A stretch of DNA of 64,000 bases, taken from positions 2,030,375 through 2,094,374 of the forward strand of contig JAKZAN010000002.1 in the NCBI GenBank assembly GCA_023053545.1, given 5' to 3'. A program made the translations under genes and the position numbers. Shown piece by piece: positions 49,684 to 62,800 of this stretch (its first letter is position 1; each line of letters opens with the position of its first letter). Below the pieces are notes generated by a model that searched no databases, was not told the DNA's origin, and saw only the letters and a program-made list of their open reading frames with translations. The DNA comes from Lepidurus packardi. Lineage: Eukaryota; Arthropoda; Branchiopoda; Notostraca; Triopsidae.

Positions 49684-50807
49684 CTATAATCACCTGCCTT
49701 AGAGAGATTTTATCTCTCGAACTAGATAAGCTTTTTAATATTCTAAAATCTTTATTGATTAGCTTAAATTTTTAAAAATACTTATCTTGCATTAAGTGTT
49801 AGGATCAATTCGTATCGCATTTACGTCATTAAGGGATGGCGTTTTTTGGGAGGGGAATGTTGCTTTTCAGTATCCGACAATGTTTATCTCATTATTTACT
49901 TCAACTTTCTGAATGTCAATCAGACGAGCGTCTTTACCTGATGACGGTAATGAAGATTGTCTTAGCTTTGCCTTTTTTTACTATACTTTTAAAAAACTTA
50001 TTCGTTGTTCGTGAATCATAGCTTATCTTAGTTGTTCAGCCCCTAGTCAATTTTATGAATTCGTTCGTGCTCTTGTTTAAATCTCCGGGGTTTAAATCTT
50101 GACAACGAAATGACGCATGCATAATGCATGCATGACACATTGGCACTCGGATTTGTCCCCTATATTGTTTGAATTCCAATCGTTTCCCGTAATTCACCCT
50201 AAAGTTATAACTTCCTTTGCATTATAGCATGAACTGATCAAAACATACTTGAAAATTGATTGGGAACAAATATTCTATAAAAGTGTATTTTTATTAATAA
50301 TGCTGCTTAGATGTTTTTTGGGTTGGTTTTGGTTTCGTTAAGATTCGCGATGATGAAACATGCGAAATAGTTTTTCATACGAAACGAAATTTTACCTAAG
50401 GTGATACCGGATATCATGAAAAGTAACCTTTTTGCACATGACTCATAATCATGAAATATGCAAGCCGAAATACTTAGAAGCCATAGGCTGTATTACGAGT
50501 TATTTGTTGCCCAGCTTTAGGGTTCAGGTTTAGCCTTGTTGGGAAATATATGGGCACGTCGACATAACTGCCGACTCGACAATAGGCCTACGAAGCCCCC
50601 GACAAAAGGACTACGAGCTAGACAATAGGACTACAAGCTCCGACTTAGGGCCTCGTTGCCAGTGCTTCGTTGTCGGGGCTCGTAGTCCTTTGTCGGGAGC
50701 TCAGTCGAGTCGGCCCTATGTCGCCTTGGCCATATATACAGGGCCAGTTTCTCCCGCCCTGTGACGTATTCATTGTTGTTTTCTATCCACATGGACGTGT
50801 AGAAAGC
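49684..50807. other. Intergenic region before RARS2
   Basis: Probably holds the missing 5' exon(s) of the membrane protein gene on the - strand and the RARS2 promoter and 5' UTR on the + strand. Visible structure: the palindromic ATGCATGC-rich word near 50113-50131 and the foldback repeat at 50558-50724. A three-codon upstream frame (ATG GAC GTG TAG) lies at 50791-50802, just before the RARS2 start. Confidence 0.5.
50558..50724. repeat. Foldback repeat upstream of RARS2
   Basis: The left arm reads GTCGACATAACTGCCGACTC then CCGACAAAAGGACTACGAG. The right arm carries the complements: CTCGTAGTCCTTTGTCGG then GAGTCGGCCCTATGTCG. The GGACTAC(G/A)AG word also recurs in direct orientation inside. 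G+C content is higher than the surrounding DNA. It could be a small foldback transposon or a structured 5' leader; no target duplication is evident. Confidence 0.65.
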
Positions 50808-52864
50808 ATGGCAGTAAGTTTAAAACTCGATGCTTGGAGGAAGGTAACGATGAAATAACATTAAAACCTATTATTAAATGTCTGCGTGCTAGGTGTTGAA
50901 GGATAAACTGCCATCCCTGTCAATAGACAATTTTGTTCGATTCGTGAAAGTGAAGCCCAAACAAAAGTCTTCCTATCCCGAGCTGAATATTTCCTTATCC
51001 AAGATACTTTCCTCATCTCAAACTACTGTTGTTACTGCCAACAATTTAGCCAATAGTATTCAAAGCTCTTTTTGCCCTGAATATCCTTTCCAGAACCTTA
51101 TAACCGATGTGAAACAAAATGGAGAAGTGCAGTTAAGGCTTCAACTATGCCCAACATCCTTTACCCAAAACGTTCTCCAAGAAGTTAATCAAAAACAATC
51201 TTTTTGGTTGAACAATCCTAGTTTGCCTCAAAGACAAACCTTCGTTGTAGAATATAGGTAAGAACTATTGAAATCCTTCTTTGTAAATCAGTAGTAATTC
51301 TGTTTTTATATATTTTAGCTCTCCTAACATAGCCAAGCCTTTCCACGTAGGCCATTTACGTTCTACCATAATAGGAAACTTTATTAGCAATTTGTTAGTT
51401 GCATTGGACAATCGGATCACTCGGATCAACTATCTTGGAGATTGGGGAACGCAGTTTGGCCTTCTCAAGCTAGGATTGGACAAGAATTGGTGCCGAGCTC
51501 AAGATATTGAAAAAAATCCCATCCAGACCCTCTATCAAGTCTATGTGCGAGCTAATGCAGAAGCTGAGAAGGATCCTGACTTTGCCCAAGAAGCTCGAAA
51601 CGTGTTTAATGCCTTGGAACAAGGCGATACTCGAGTCCTAGAGGATTGGTCCAAGATCCGAGACTATACCGTTCAAGAACTGAAGACAGTTTACGCTCGT
51701 TTAGGCGTGTTCTTTGACGAGTACCATTGGGAATCCATGTACGGCATTCAAGATATCCAGAAAGTCCTTAATCAACTAAAAAAAAAGCAAATTGTCACAC
51801 CCAGCGAAAAAGGAAGTTGGGCAGCCCAAGTGGGACAGAACAAAAAGATTCCCATAATCAAAAGCGACGGATCTACGTTGTATATAACCCGAGATATTGC
51901 AGCTGCTTTGGACCGACACCAGCGTTATAGTTATGATCGAATAATATACGTTGTGGACAATGCCCAAACTGACCATTTCATAAACCTTAAAGAAATTTTA
52001 AGACAGATGGAATGCCCTTTCTGGGACAAAGTCCAACACGTCAAGTTTGGAAGAGTTAAAGGAATGAGTACGAGGAAAGGAACAGCGATTTTCTTGTCAG
52101 ACCTTCTGGACGAAGCTCGAGAACGAATGAAAGAAACGCAGTCCAACAGCCCAAGTAAATTAACGTTGTCTTTCGGAGAAAATTTTTAAATATTGCTTGG
52201 TTTCTTCTGTCTATAGCAACGAAAGTAGGACTAGGAGATGAAAGCTCAGCTGAAATCCTAGGCGTTAGTGCAGTTTTGGTCAACGACATGAAGCAACGAA
52301 GGCAAAAAGACTATACTTTTGATTGGGAAAAGATTTTGCAAGTAAAAACGCTATTTTTTGTCCTTTTTCTGACAAAGTCGTCGTGTAACTCATTTCTACT
52401 AGTACTTTGTTTTCCTTTTAGGCGAAAGGAGATTCTGGAATCCGGTTGCAGTATACGCACTGCAGATTGTGCAGTCTGGAGCGCAAATTTGATATAAAAA
52501 CCACGTGGGAGGATGTCGATCCGAAAATTTTACGAGAAAAAGAAGCGTTAGCGTTGTTATGTGACTTGGCAAGATTGGATGAAGTGTTGTTGGATTGTTA
52601 CGAGCAGCTGGAGCCTTGCATTCTCATCACTTATTTGTTTCAGCTCAGGTAATACTTTATTTTTTAATTTTTTTTTTTTTTTATTTAACCGATTTGTTTT
52701 GTTTCACCAAAAGTCATTCGATTAGTGAAGCTTTAGCAGTTCTGCCAGTCAAAGATCAGTCTCCAGCGACCACCGTTGCTCGTTACGTGCTTTTCACGTC
52801 AGCGCGCCAGGTTTTGGGTACTGGAATGAAAATCCTGGGTCTAAAACCGTTGGAAAGCATGTAA
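50808..52864 (+). CDS. RARS2: Mitochondrial arginyl-tRNA synthetase
   Basis: Six exons: 50808..50843, 50893..51257, 51319..52154, 52217..52341, 52422..52648 and 52714..52864; 1740 nt, 579 aa, phases close. Class I synthetase that charges tRNA-Arg with arginine. The HIGH-type motif is HVGH at residues 143-146 within SSPNIAKPFHVGHLRSTIIG, followed by RINYLGDWGTQFG. The KMSKS position reads KGMSTRKG, as in this family. A DALR anticodon-binding domain closes the protein (GMKILGLKPLESM). Length and sequence fit the organellar RARS2 group (human 578 aa) rather than the longer cytosolic enzyme with its leucine-zipper extension. The N-terminus lacks an obvious presequence, but the start follows an upstream mini-frame and is otherwise supported by phase. 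It converges on MRPS9, also a mitochondrial translation gene. Confidence 0.95.
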
Positions 52865-52934
52865 AAGCGTCAACCTTGTGAGTTTTTTAGTCGAATTTCT
52901 GTATTTTACTCCTACACTATTATTCTCAACACTC

Positions 52935-54566
52935 TTAACGTCTTTTCCAAGTGAATTTACGACGAGCACCTTCCTGGCCTGGCTTCTTACGTTCTCGAAA
53001 ACGGTAATCTTTGGTCAGAAGTCCCGCTAAAGTAAAAAAAAGAATTATTAGTGACCTCAGTTGGTACAGCTTTAAGCTCTAAGCACCTAATCGCATTTTT
53101 TCGACCATTTCCTTGTCTACAAAGGACCTTAGCGCCATGGAAATGCCATGGCGAACAGCGCCAGCTTGACTGCAAGACCCACTTCCATTTCCAATGACAG
53201 TGACTTCTACGTTCACTTGGTTCAAAAGTCCAGTGAATTCCAAAGGAAATATCACCTAGAAAGCCAACAAACCACCTTATTGGTCTTCTAATGCTAACAA
53301 GATGGTTCATTTCACCTGCTCCCTCTCTTGCAAGCCTTTGAAATAACTCAAGGTAATGTTGTTGATCTTAATAGACCCATTTCCATGCCCAATGACTTTA
53401 ACTTCAGCTCTCGCGTGCTTCCGAAGCCCACTACCTATCATAAACGGTCTCCCGGTCTCGTCATGCATTAACTAAGAAAGAGAATTAGGCAAAATTCTGA
53501 AGAAAAACGAAAGCGCCTAAATGTAAATTTTTACTTGAGGAATTTCCGTGGTAGCATCTTGGGTAGCTAGCGCTTTGCGGTATTGGGAGATGAACTCCTT
53601 CTCTCGGTGCGCATAGGGATGCTTAGCTAGCCGATCCATCGTTTTTATCCATTCATTGTAGTGATTTTCTTTGAGGGTTTCGACCAAAATTTTCTCGAGT
53701 TGGTCTTGCGAGATCCAGGCTGAACCTGACAGCTCAAGTTCCATAGAAGTATCCCGGGTTCTTCCTTGCATGATTAATTTGTCTTCGTGTTCGTCTAAAG
53801 TTCTCATCTTGCTCACAGCATCCTTTGAAAATTAGAGTAATTCTTATAGATTAATTTACATAATTTGCTGGGCTTTTCCGTACGTGTAACGCTTGGTAGA
53901 AATTGGGTCTGGTAGTGTAGAATAGGGCGTGGAAAGGGCGGCCACTGATGTCGAATTCAGCTTCTTTACGCCTTGGGAAAACTTCTTCCGGATGTCTCAT
54001 GAACGGTCTCGCTCTTGGGTCGAATAAGCCCGAAGGAAACAGATAAGCAATGGATTCCTAGCGTGCATAGAATGAACTCTAATGAATTTGAGGGGGTTAA
54101 AGTGTTTTGTTTTTACGTTAATATCTTCTTGGGTGAAGAACTCCGGATCTTTTCCCATCATGTTGGCTAAATGACGTTTGCCAAGCTCAAATTCATGGAT
54201 TTGTTGTTTCATAAAGGCATCTAAAATCTCGCATTATAACAAACTAAAAAATGCAAGTGAAGAGAATATTTCACCGTGTTTTTGAGCTCTTTCCAAGTAC
54301 GCTTTCATGGCTTTGGAGACTTGCTGGTCCTTAACTGCTAGATTGGACGCTTGAGTGTCATTAGTGCTACTTTCTGAGCTTGGAGTTGAAACAGATGCAT
54401 TGATAGAGCTAAATGCGAACTTTTGAATCACCTAAAGGGGGAAAACGGGTTAATAAAAGAAGTAACGTGAAAATTGGCATTAAATTACCTGTAAAATTTG
54501 TAGACTGCCACAAACAGGTGTTTTGGCGTTTGCTAGTAAAGGCTTCAAACGTAACGTCATCTTCAT
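52935..54566 (-). CDS. MRPS9: Mitochondrial small-subunit ribosomal protein uS9m
   Basis: Eight exons on the - strand: 54489..54566 (ATG), 54275..54431, 54117..54220, 53884..54057, 53535..53822, 53316..53471, 53087..53255 and 52935..53026 (TAA). Total 1218 nt, 405 aa, phases close; human MRPS9 is 396 aa. The C-terminal third is the uS9 fold: [32 protein letters not shown], then the basic tail RRKFTWKRR, the end that in bacterial S9 reaches the P site. The longer N-terminal part (for example [20 protein letters not shown]) is typical of the mitochondrial protein. A start of [16 protein letters not shown] suits a mitochondrial import sequence. Candidate AATAAA signals for this strand lie in the last RARS2 intron (near 52657 and 52682), so its transcript may run antisense into RARS2. 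Confidence 0.95.
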
Positions 54567-54861
54567 GCAATATTTTGTAGTCGCTTTTATGGCTATTTAT
54601 TTTTAGTTACTTCAATTAATTTAACACGTGAGACGGACCGCGTTTATTTGTTATTTGGTTTTATTTTATTCGTCATAGATGGCCTTGCTCGTCATATTTT
54701 ATTCTTCATAGATGGCATAATGTTCTTGTTTCGCTATCTAGTGGCCTGATCTTCAACAACACTACACAAACAACTGGGTTTGGCGCGGATCCGGACGGTT
54801 GTGTATACGTCCCTTTGTTTGGCTGCTGGCAAAGTAGTATTTGTGTCTTATTTCTAGCAAA
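54567..54861. promoter_or_regulatory. Bidirectional promoter between MRPS9 and MCM7
   Basis: A 295-bp interval between the two start codons. It contains an E2F consensus (separate entry), an E-box CACGTG at 54625-54630, and two copies of TCATAGATGGC at 54673-54683 and 54706-54716, 33 bp apart. GATGGC is compatible with a YY1/Pho-like GCCAT core on the opposite strand. The exact start sites are not known. Confidence 0.7.
54779..54786 (+). promoter_or_regulatory. E2F binding site consensus
   Basis: TTTGGCGC matches the TTTSSCGC E2F consensus and lies 76 bp before the MCM7 ATG. MCM genes are classic E2F targets in animals, so the position supports G1/S control of MCM7. Binding itself is inferred. 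Confidence 0.7.
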
Positions 54862-57681
<2,820 letters not shown>

Positions 57682-57707
57682 TGTGTTAACTTTGTATCGT
57701 GCGATTT

Positions 57708-57713
57708 AATAAA
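57708..57713 (+). other. Poly(A) signal of MCM7
   Basis: AATAAA 27 nt after the MCM7 stop codon in an otherwise AT-rich tail. Confidence 0.75.
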
Positions 57714-58371
57714 ATAATTCGTCGCCTAATCGTTTGGAAGTAGTGTATTTCGTTCAAGAGTTAAAAATGACCCTTGTTTTGGTTTAGTTAAACTAATCAG
57801 CAGTTATATTTTAGGCTATATTTATTCTATAGTATGTAGGATTCACAAATTCGCTGTTTCATAAAAATCGCTGTTTCACAAATTCGCTGTTTCATTTCAT
57901 AAAAAATAGGTCACGATGGAGCGAACACCTCATTTGCATAAGTACAAGGGGTTTTGAAACTTAAAGAGTGCTAGAAGAACCATAACGGAAGAACTTTTAC
58001 GAGAAAAACACACGGCAGGTCATTACGTATTACCATTACGTATTTGTAGAAGAGAAACTTTTTGATCAAGAAAAATCTTCGACATTGTTCAAGAAAATGA
58101 AAATATATATGTAAATTGCTATAATTCTGTAGCCAATAATGTATAACTATAAGTGAACTTTATCAAAGCATTTTACATGCCGACTTTGACGCTTTTCACA
58201 ATCCTCAAACGAAACCATGTTCAACCTCAAAAGCGACTTACGAACTACGATCTAGTCGCTAAAATGGCGAGCGGCGAATATCCAACAGGCAGAATTCCTG
58301 TTTACAAATACGGTATAAAGAAAACAGACCGAAACACGTCTCAATAAGGGCGGCCTCGTACCTTTGACCAA
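57714..58371. other. Intergenic region between MCM7 and OTUD3
   Basis: AT-rich spacer of about 650 nt holding the OTUD3 promoter and leader. It includes a short direct repeat (AAATTCGCTGTTTCA, twice near 57847-57893) and the upstream frame described separately. Confidence 0.6.
58264..58347 (+). CDS. Possible upstream ORF in the OTUD3 leader (27 codons)
   Basis: ATG in a favourable context (AAAATGG) opens MASGEYPTGRIPVYKYG and stops at TAA, 24 nt before the OTUD3 ATG and in the same frame. If the transcript starts upstream of it, this frame could damp OTUD3 translation. A longer in-frame start lies at 58177. Transcript evidence is lacking, so it may instead lie upstream of the transcript. Confidence 0.35.
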   Translation: MASGEYPTGRIPVYKYGIKKTDRNTSQ

Positions 58372-59729
58372 ATGGCAAGAAAAAGGGAAGAAAAAGTATC
58401 TTCCCGGAAATCCAGCCCCTCATCAGAAAGCAGAGGAAAAGGCACCAAATCCAAGTATTGTGAAGACCAAGATGACTCGGTCGATCTACTTAAAAACCAG
58501 CTCTTCAAACTCGGTCTTGGAATTAGAGAAGTCCCTGGGGACGGGTAATTTACCTAACAAATCCCTCAACGTTCAACCCACTTACTCTTCCACACAGAAA
58601 TTGCTTGTTCAGAGCCATCGGAGATCAGCTCGAAGGTCATATTAGGAATCACTTAAGATACCGACAAGACGCTGTTCAATACATGCTCGAACACAAAGAA
58701 GACTTTCAACCTTTTGTGGAAGACGATGTCCCATTTGATAAACACAGTAAACAAAAAATACCCAACTTTTGCTCTGTACTCACTTCTGTAACATTTTGTC
58801 TAGTTTCGCTTCTCTCACAACCCGGAACTTATGCTGGAAACGATGCAATCGTAGCGCTAGCTCGCCTGCAAGACCTCACCATTGTTATCCATCAGCCCAA
58901 TGCTCCCTTATGGCAAATCCATGGTTGGGATACCCATCCAAGTCCCTGTTCTTCTTCTGCAGCTCTATCACCATCTCAAAGAAAGGAATTACACATAGCT
59001 TATCATGGAGGAGATCATTATGATAGCATAAGACGGCTTGGAGACGTCAGTTACAATCCTGCCAATATCCGCCTCGCCGTAAATTGCTTGCTACTATTAA
59101 AGGAATGTTTAACGAATAAGTTAGAATGGTTCGTATTATAGAAAAATCCCGAACCAATTTGCAGTCCACAATGGGCTCTTCCATCCCTAGAAGACGAAAC
59201 AGACATGGAAAGAAAAGTGATACTACTCTCTGGCTGCCAGGACGTCCAGAAAGTGCGCGAAGCGTTAGAAAATAACCAATTTATAGTCGAAGCGGCTGTC
59301 GATGACCTTACTGAAGATACAATCTTGACCACTACCACTGGTAAAACGTTTTTAAGTTGATTTAAAAGTATTCTGGCTGACTTTTCGGTACTCCTTTTAG
59401 CCTCCGAGAATGATGGAAAAGAGATTTGGGGCGAAAACGGGTCAGGAACAAGAGTTTTAGGAGGTACTGCAGCTATGGACCATTCAACTACCCGAAATTT
59501 GCGGTCTAAAGTATGAAATCATTCTTATTTTGAACTTCTTTTGTTAATATTGAACGCTTTTTCTTAGAGTTTATCTTCTAAGAAGGCTCGTGAACTGAAA
59601 AAACAGGAACGGAAGAGGGCTAGTGAAGATCGCAAACGTGGTGGATGTGTTGGTGGATCTATTGATGGAGACCGTGATCCCGCTACTACTGGTGTGGTAA
59701 TTCGTCAAGTACAGTTCTTGAACATATGA
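58372..59729 (+). CDS. OTUD3: OTU-family deubiquitinase OTUD3
   Basis: Six exons: 58372..58544, 58598..58746, 58804..59078, 59142..59340, 59401..59510 and 59568..59729; 1068 nt, 355 aa (human 398), phases close. The catalytic Cys is residue 60 in [18 protein letters not shown], formed across the first intron; the catalytic His lies in [10 protein letters not shown]. The segment [30 protein letters not shown] is strongly OTUD3-like. A UBA-like region follows ([17 protein letters not shown], residues about 220-250), then a Lys/Arg-rich helix and the ending VQFLNI, close to the human ALNI end. The third intron (59079-59141, 63 nt) was chosen because reading through would miss the UBA-like region. 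OTUD3 removes ubiquitin chains from substrates such as PTEN in mammals; the substrate here is unknown. Confidence 0.93.
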
Positions 59730-59857
59730 AAGGTTGGGCGGTTTTAAAGCTCCCAGAGCTTGTCTCACATGTGTAAAAAGTTGCAGGCTTCACAACTTAT
59801 TGTTATTCGGGTGCTGCATTTGATCTTAGAATTGCACGGCACCAGTTCATAACTCCT

Positions 59858-62800
59858 TCAATACAAGTTGTCATAATTGGGATTGCCCTCGCCTGGTGTC
59901 CAATATTTGTCTTCGTCTCCTTCCTCTTGACTGTCTTCCGAATCTTCGTTCGCACCCCACAACCTACGTTTCGAATCCCCTGAATCTGAGTCGGACTCGT
60001 CTCCTCCCTCGCCTTCTTCTTCACTCTCTTCAGAGTCGTCGGGTTCTTCTTCTTTAACAATCCCATCTTCTTTAAGCCTTTCCGCTTTGATTGGCTTCTG
60101 ATAATGACTTGCACTGGCTTGATCCTCCTCTTCGTCGCGGTCAACGTCTTCCAAACCCGATTCGGAGCTCAGCAACTCGACTATAGCGCCCAAAATTGCC
60201 TTCTCTTCTGACTTGTCAGTAAACCAATCCACAAAGCCTGGATGAGCTATCCGGTGTGCTAGAATTTGGTCTAATCTCAAACGCAAATTCTAAATAATAA
60301 TAATAATAAATTATACATTAAACTAATAATACAGACTATAGAATATAAACATTACAATAGCCATAATAACAAAAACTAAAATTAATAGACATTTAGCCTG
60401 CATAACTTAGAATAATTACTTGAACGATTCTGGCGGTATCCTTGTCACAGCGGAAACTGATATTGGCGTCAACATTAACGATTTCGGTGCCATCTCTTTC
60501 TCTTCTTAGATTGACGCCTTGGCCAAAGAATAGTAAGGCAAAAGGCGACATTTCTGAGCAATCGTAGAGGAAAATTGAAGTAGATTTCACCTAAAAGTAA
60601 GAAAGCACCATTATGCATACTAAAAAGGCACTAAATATGACAAATGCTGTTTTTAGTTCAGCTAGTTCACTAAAAAAAAAAAAAAAACATACTTTTTGGT
60701 GATAAACCATCCAAGAGCTAGTAAAACGAGTTTCTTTCTCGTTGACGGATTTGGGATGGATGGAAACACGCCCATCTTCTGGGGTGGTAAAGGTAACAAT
60801 GGTGGTCTCGAATTTGCCATTATCTTTGGTAGTAGAGGAAGTCATACTCTTGCTTTTGCCTCTCTTGTCCTTTTTAAAGGCTTTGTTGCTGATTCGCGTT
60901 TCTTTCCTGATCTTTACCACATTGGGGTACAGCGCGCTGGAAATAAGGGCCTGGATCAAATACTCATTCTTCGAATTGTAATTTGATTTCAGTTCTTTCG
61001 GATCAGGACTGGATAGGAACTGTTTTTCAAACAATTCCCTGCAAAATTGCTTCTTCATATCTCTAAGAAAAGACAAAATCTACTTTGAAATTGCCCAATC
61101 CGTTTAATTTGATTTAAAATAAGTTTAACATCCATTACTGTACCTCAGCATGAAAAGTACGTTGGACGACACGTAGTTTTTCCAACAGAAATCTCGCCCT
61201 TGTCCATTTTGCTCAGCTTCTTCCCATAATTCCATTACTCGGATCAAAAGCATATGATCTGATCGAGTATTATTGGCCAAAATCCGCTTTCGCTGATTCA
61301 CTTTGTCTTCTTGCCCCTAAACACCAATGCATATTAGCGTTCTAATGAGACTCGTGGAACTTAACAAGAAACTATCACTTACTAAAGGAACAACGAAAGG
61401 ATCTTTGAAGCTGAGCGACGCAGCAACCGTCAGTAAAGGGTCTAAACACGAAAATATAGCTGCCATGATCAACATTCTACCAGTTTGGGGATCTGTGGGC
61501 ATTCCCGCCAAATGGAATCCTAATGGCGTCAAATGCTCATCAGTATCCAATGCTCCTAGTGTCTGCAGCAACTATAAAAAGCTTTTAAATCAAAACTTGA
61601 ACTTAAAGAACAAATTAAAAAACCAACTAGGTAATAATGAATAAAAAATTAGCATACCTGAACAGATATCTTGACGGTTTGCTTAGGTGGAGGTTGTAAA
61701 ACTTTCTCCAGGAAAGGCTGAGCTTTTCCGAGCTTAAGGATCTTAATCTGCAGGATCACTTCCTCGAGTCGTTTTCGAACCATTTCAGGTACTGGAAACT
61801 CCAAAAAATTCGCTTCTCTGATACGACTGTACAAATGGTAACATTTCCCAGGCTGAACTCTGCCTGCTCTTCCTCTTCTTTGTCTTGCATTGGCTAAACT
61901 CTGCCATTCTGGCAACAAAGTAGCCAAATTCCTGTCCTTGTCAAAATTCGACTGTTTGAGTCTCCCGCAATCGATCACAAATACGACGTCATCGATAGTA
62001 ATACTCGTCTCAGCGATGTTAGTCGCCAAAACGATTTTCCGCACTCCGTTTGCCGGGCGTTCAAATACTTTGCGTTGATTCGTGCTCGGCATGAGGGAGT
62101 GCAACGGAATGATGACGTAACGATTTGGATTGAAGCTCCGATCATCTCTTAACATTTGGTTTAGCTTCGCAATCTGATCCCAGCCGGGAAGAAAGACTAA
62201 TATAGCCCCCGGCCCTTCGCAGGTACAAATATGCCAAATGAGCTCGAAAATCAGCCTTAAATCCAAGATTTCACACTCGGGCATCCGTAATGAGTTTCTT
62301 GTGTGACTAGAATACTTCTTTAGTCGATCCAATTCCCTAAACGATAAATCAAATGTAGCTTATTAAAGAATATGTTCCTTAATACAACACTTTAAATTAA
62401 TCAGATATTTAAATTTAAATTAACAAAAAGCTTTAAATTTAGACTGTACATGAATTTGACGGCTCTCAAAAATTCAAGAAAAAAGCTGGTTAAGAAAATA
62501 AAAAGAACGCTATAAAAAAGGCTTCCTACTAATAGTAAGGTGGGAGAAAAAGTTGGAATCTGTTGGCATCAGCTGACTGAAGGTTAGCCAAGCAGTCTAT
62601 CGGTTAAACCACTCCAAACAGGGTGACTGACACTATCTGTATCCAGGGCACCTCTCAAAGGGTTTAACGAAAGTTTACCTGATGTAAGTTCCAATCATTT
62701 CAGCGTAAATCCGATCTTCGCGAACACCTTTGCCCCCTTTCTTTCGTCCCTGTGCACGTACTCGGTATCTGTAAGACAAAGCACCACTTGATAAAAACGA

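Noticed and set aside
49757-49830. Possible short first exon for membrane gene copy B (ATG CGA TAC ... GCA AG)
   Set aside because: The would-be donor reads ATAAGT rather than GTAAGT and the peptide is a poor signal sequence.
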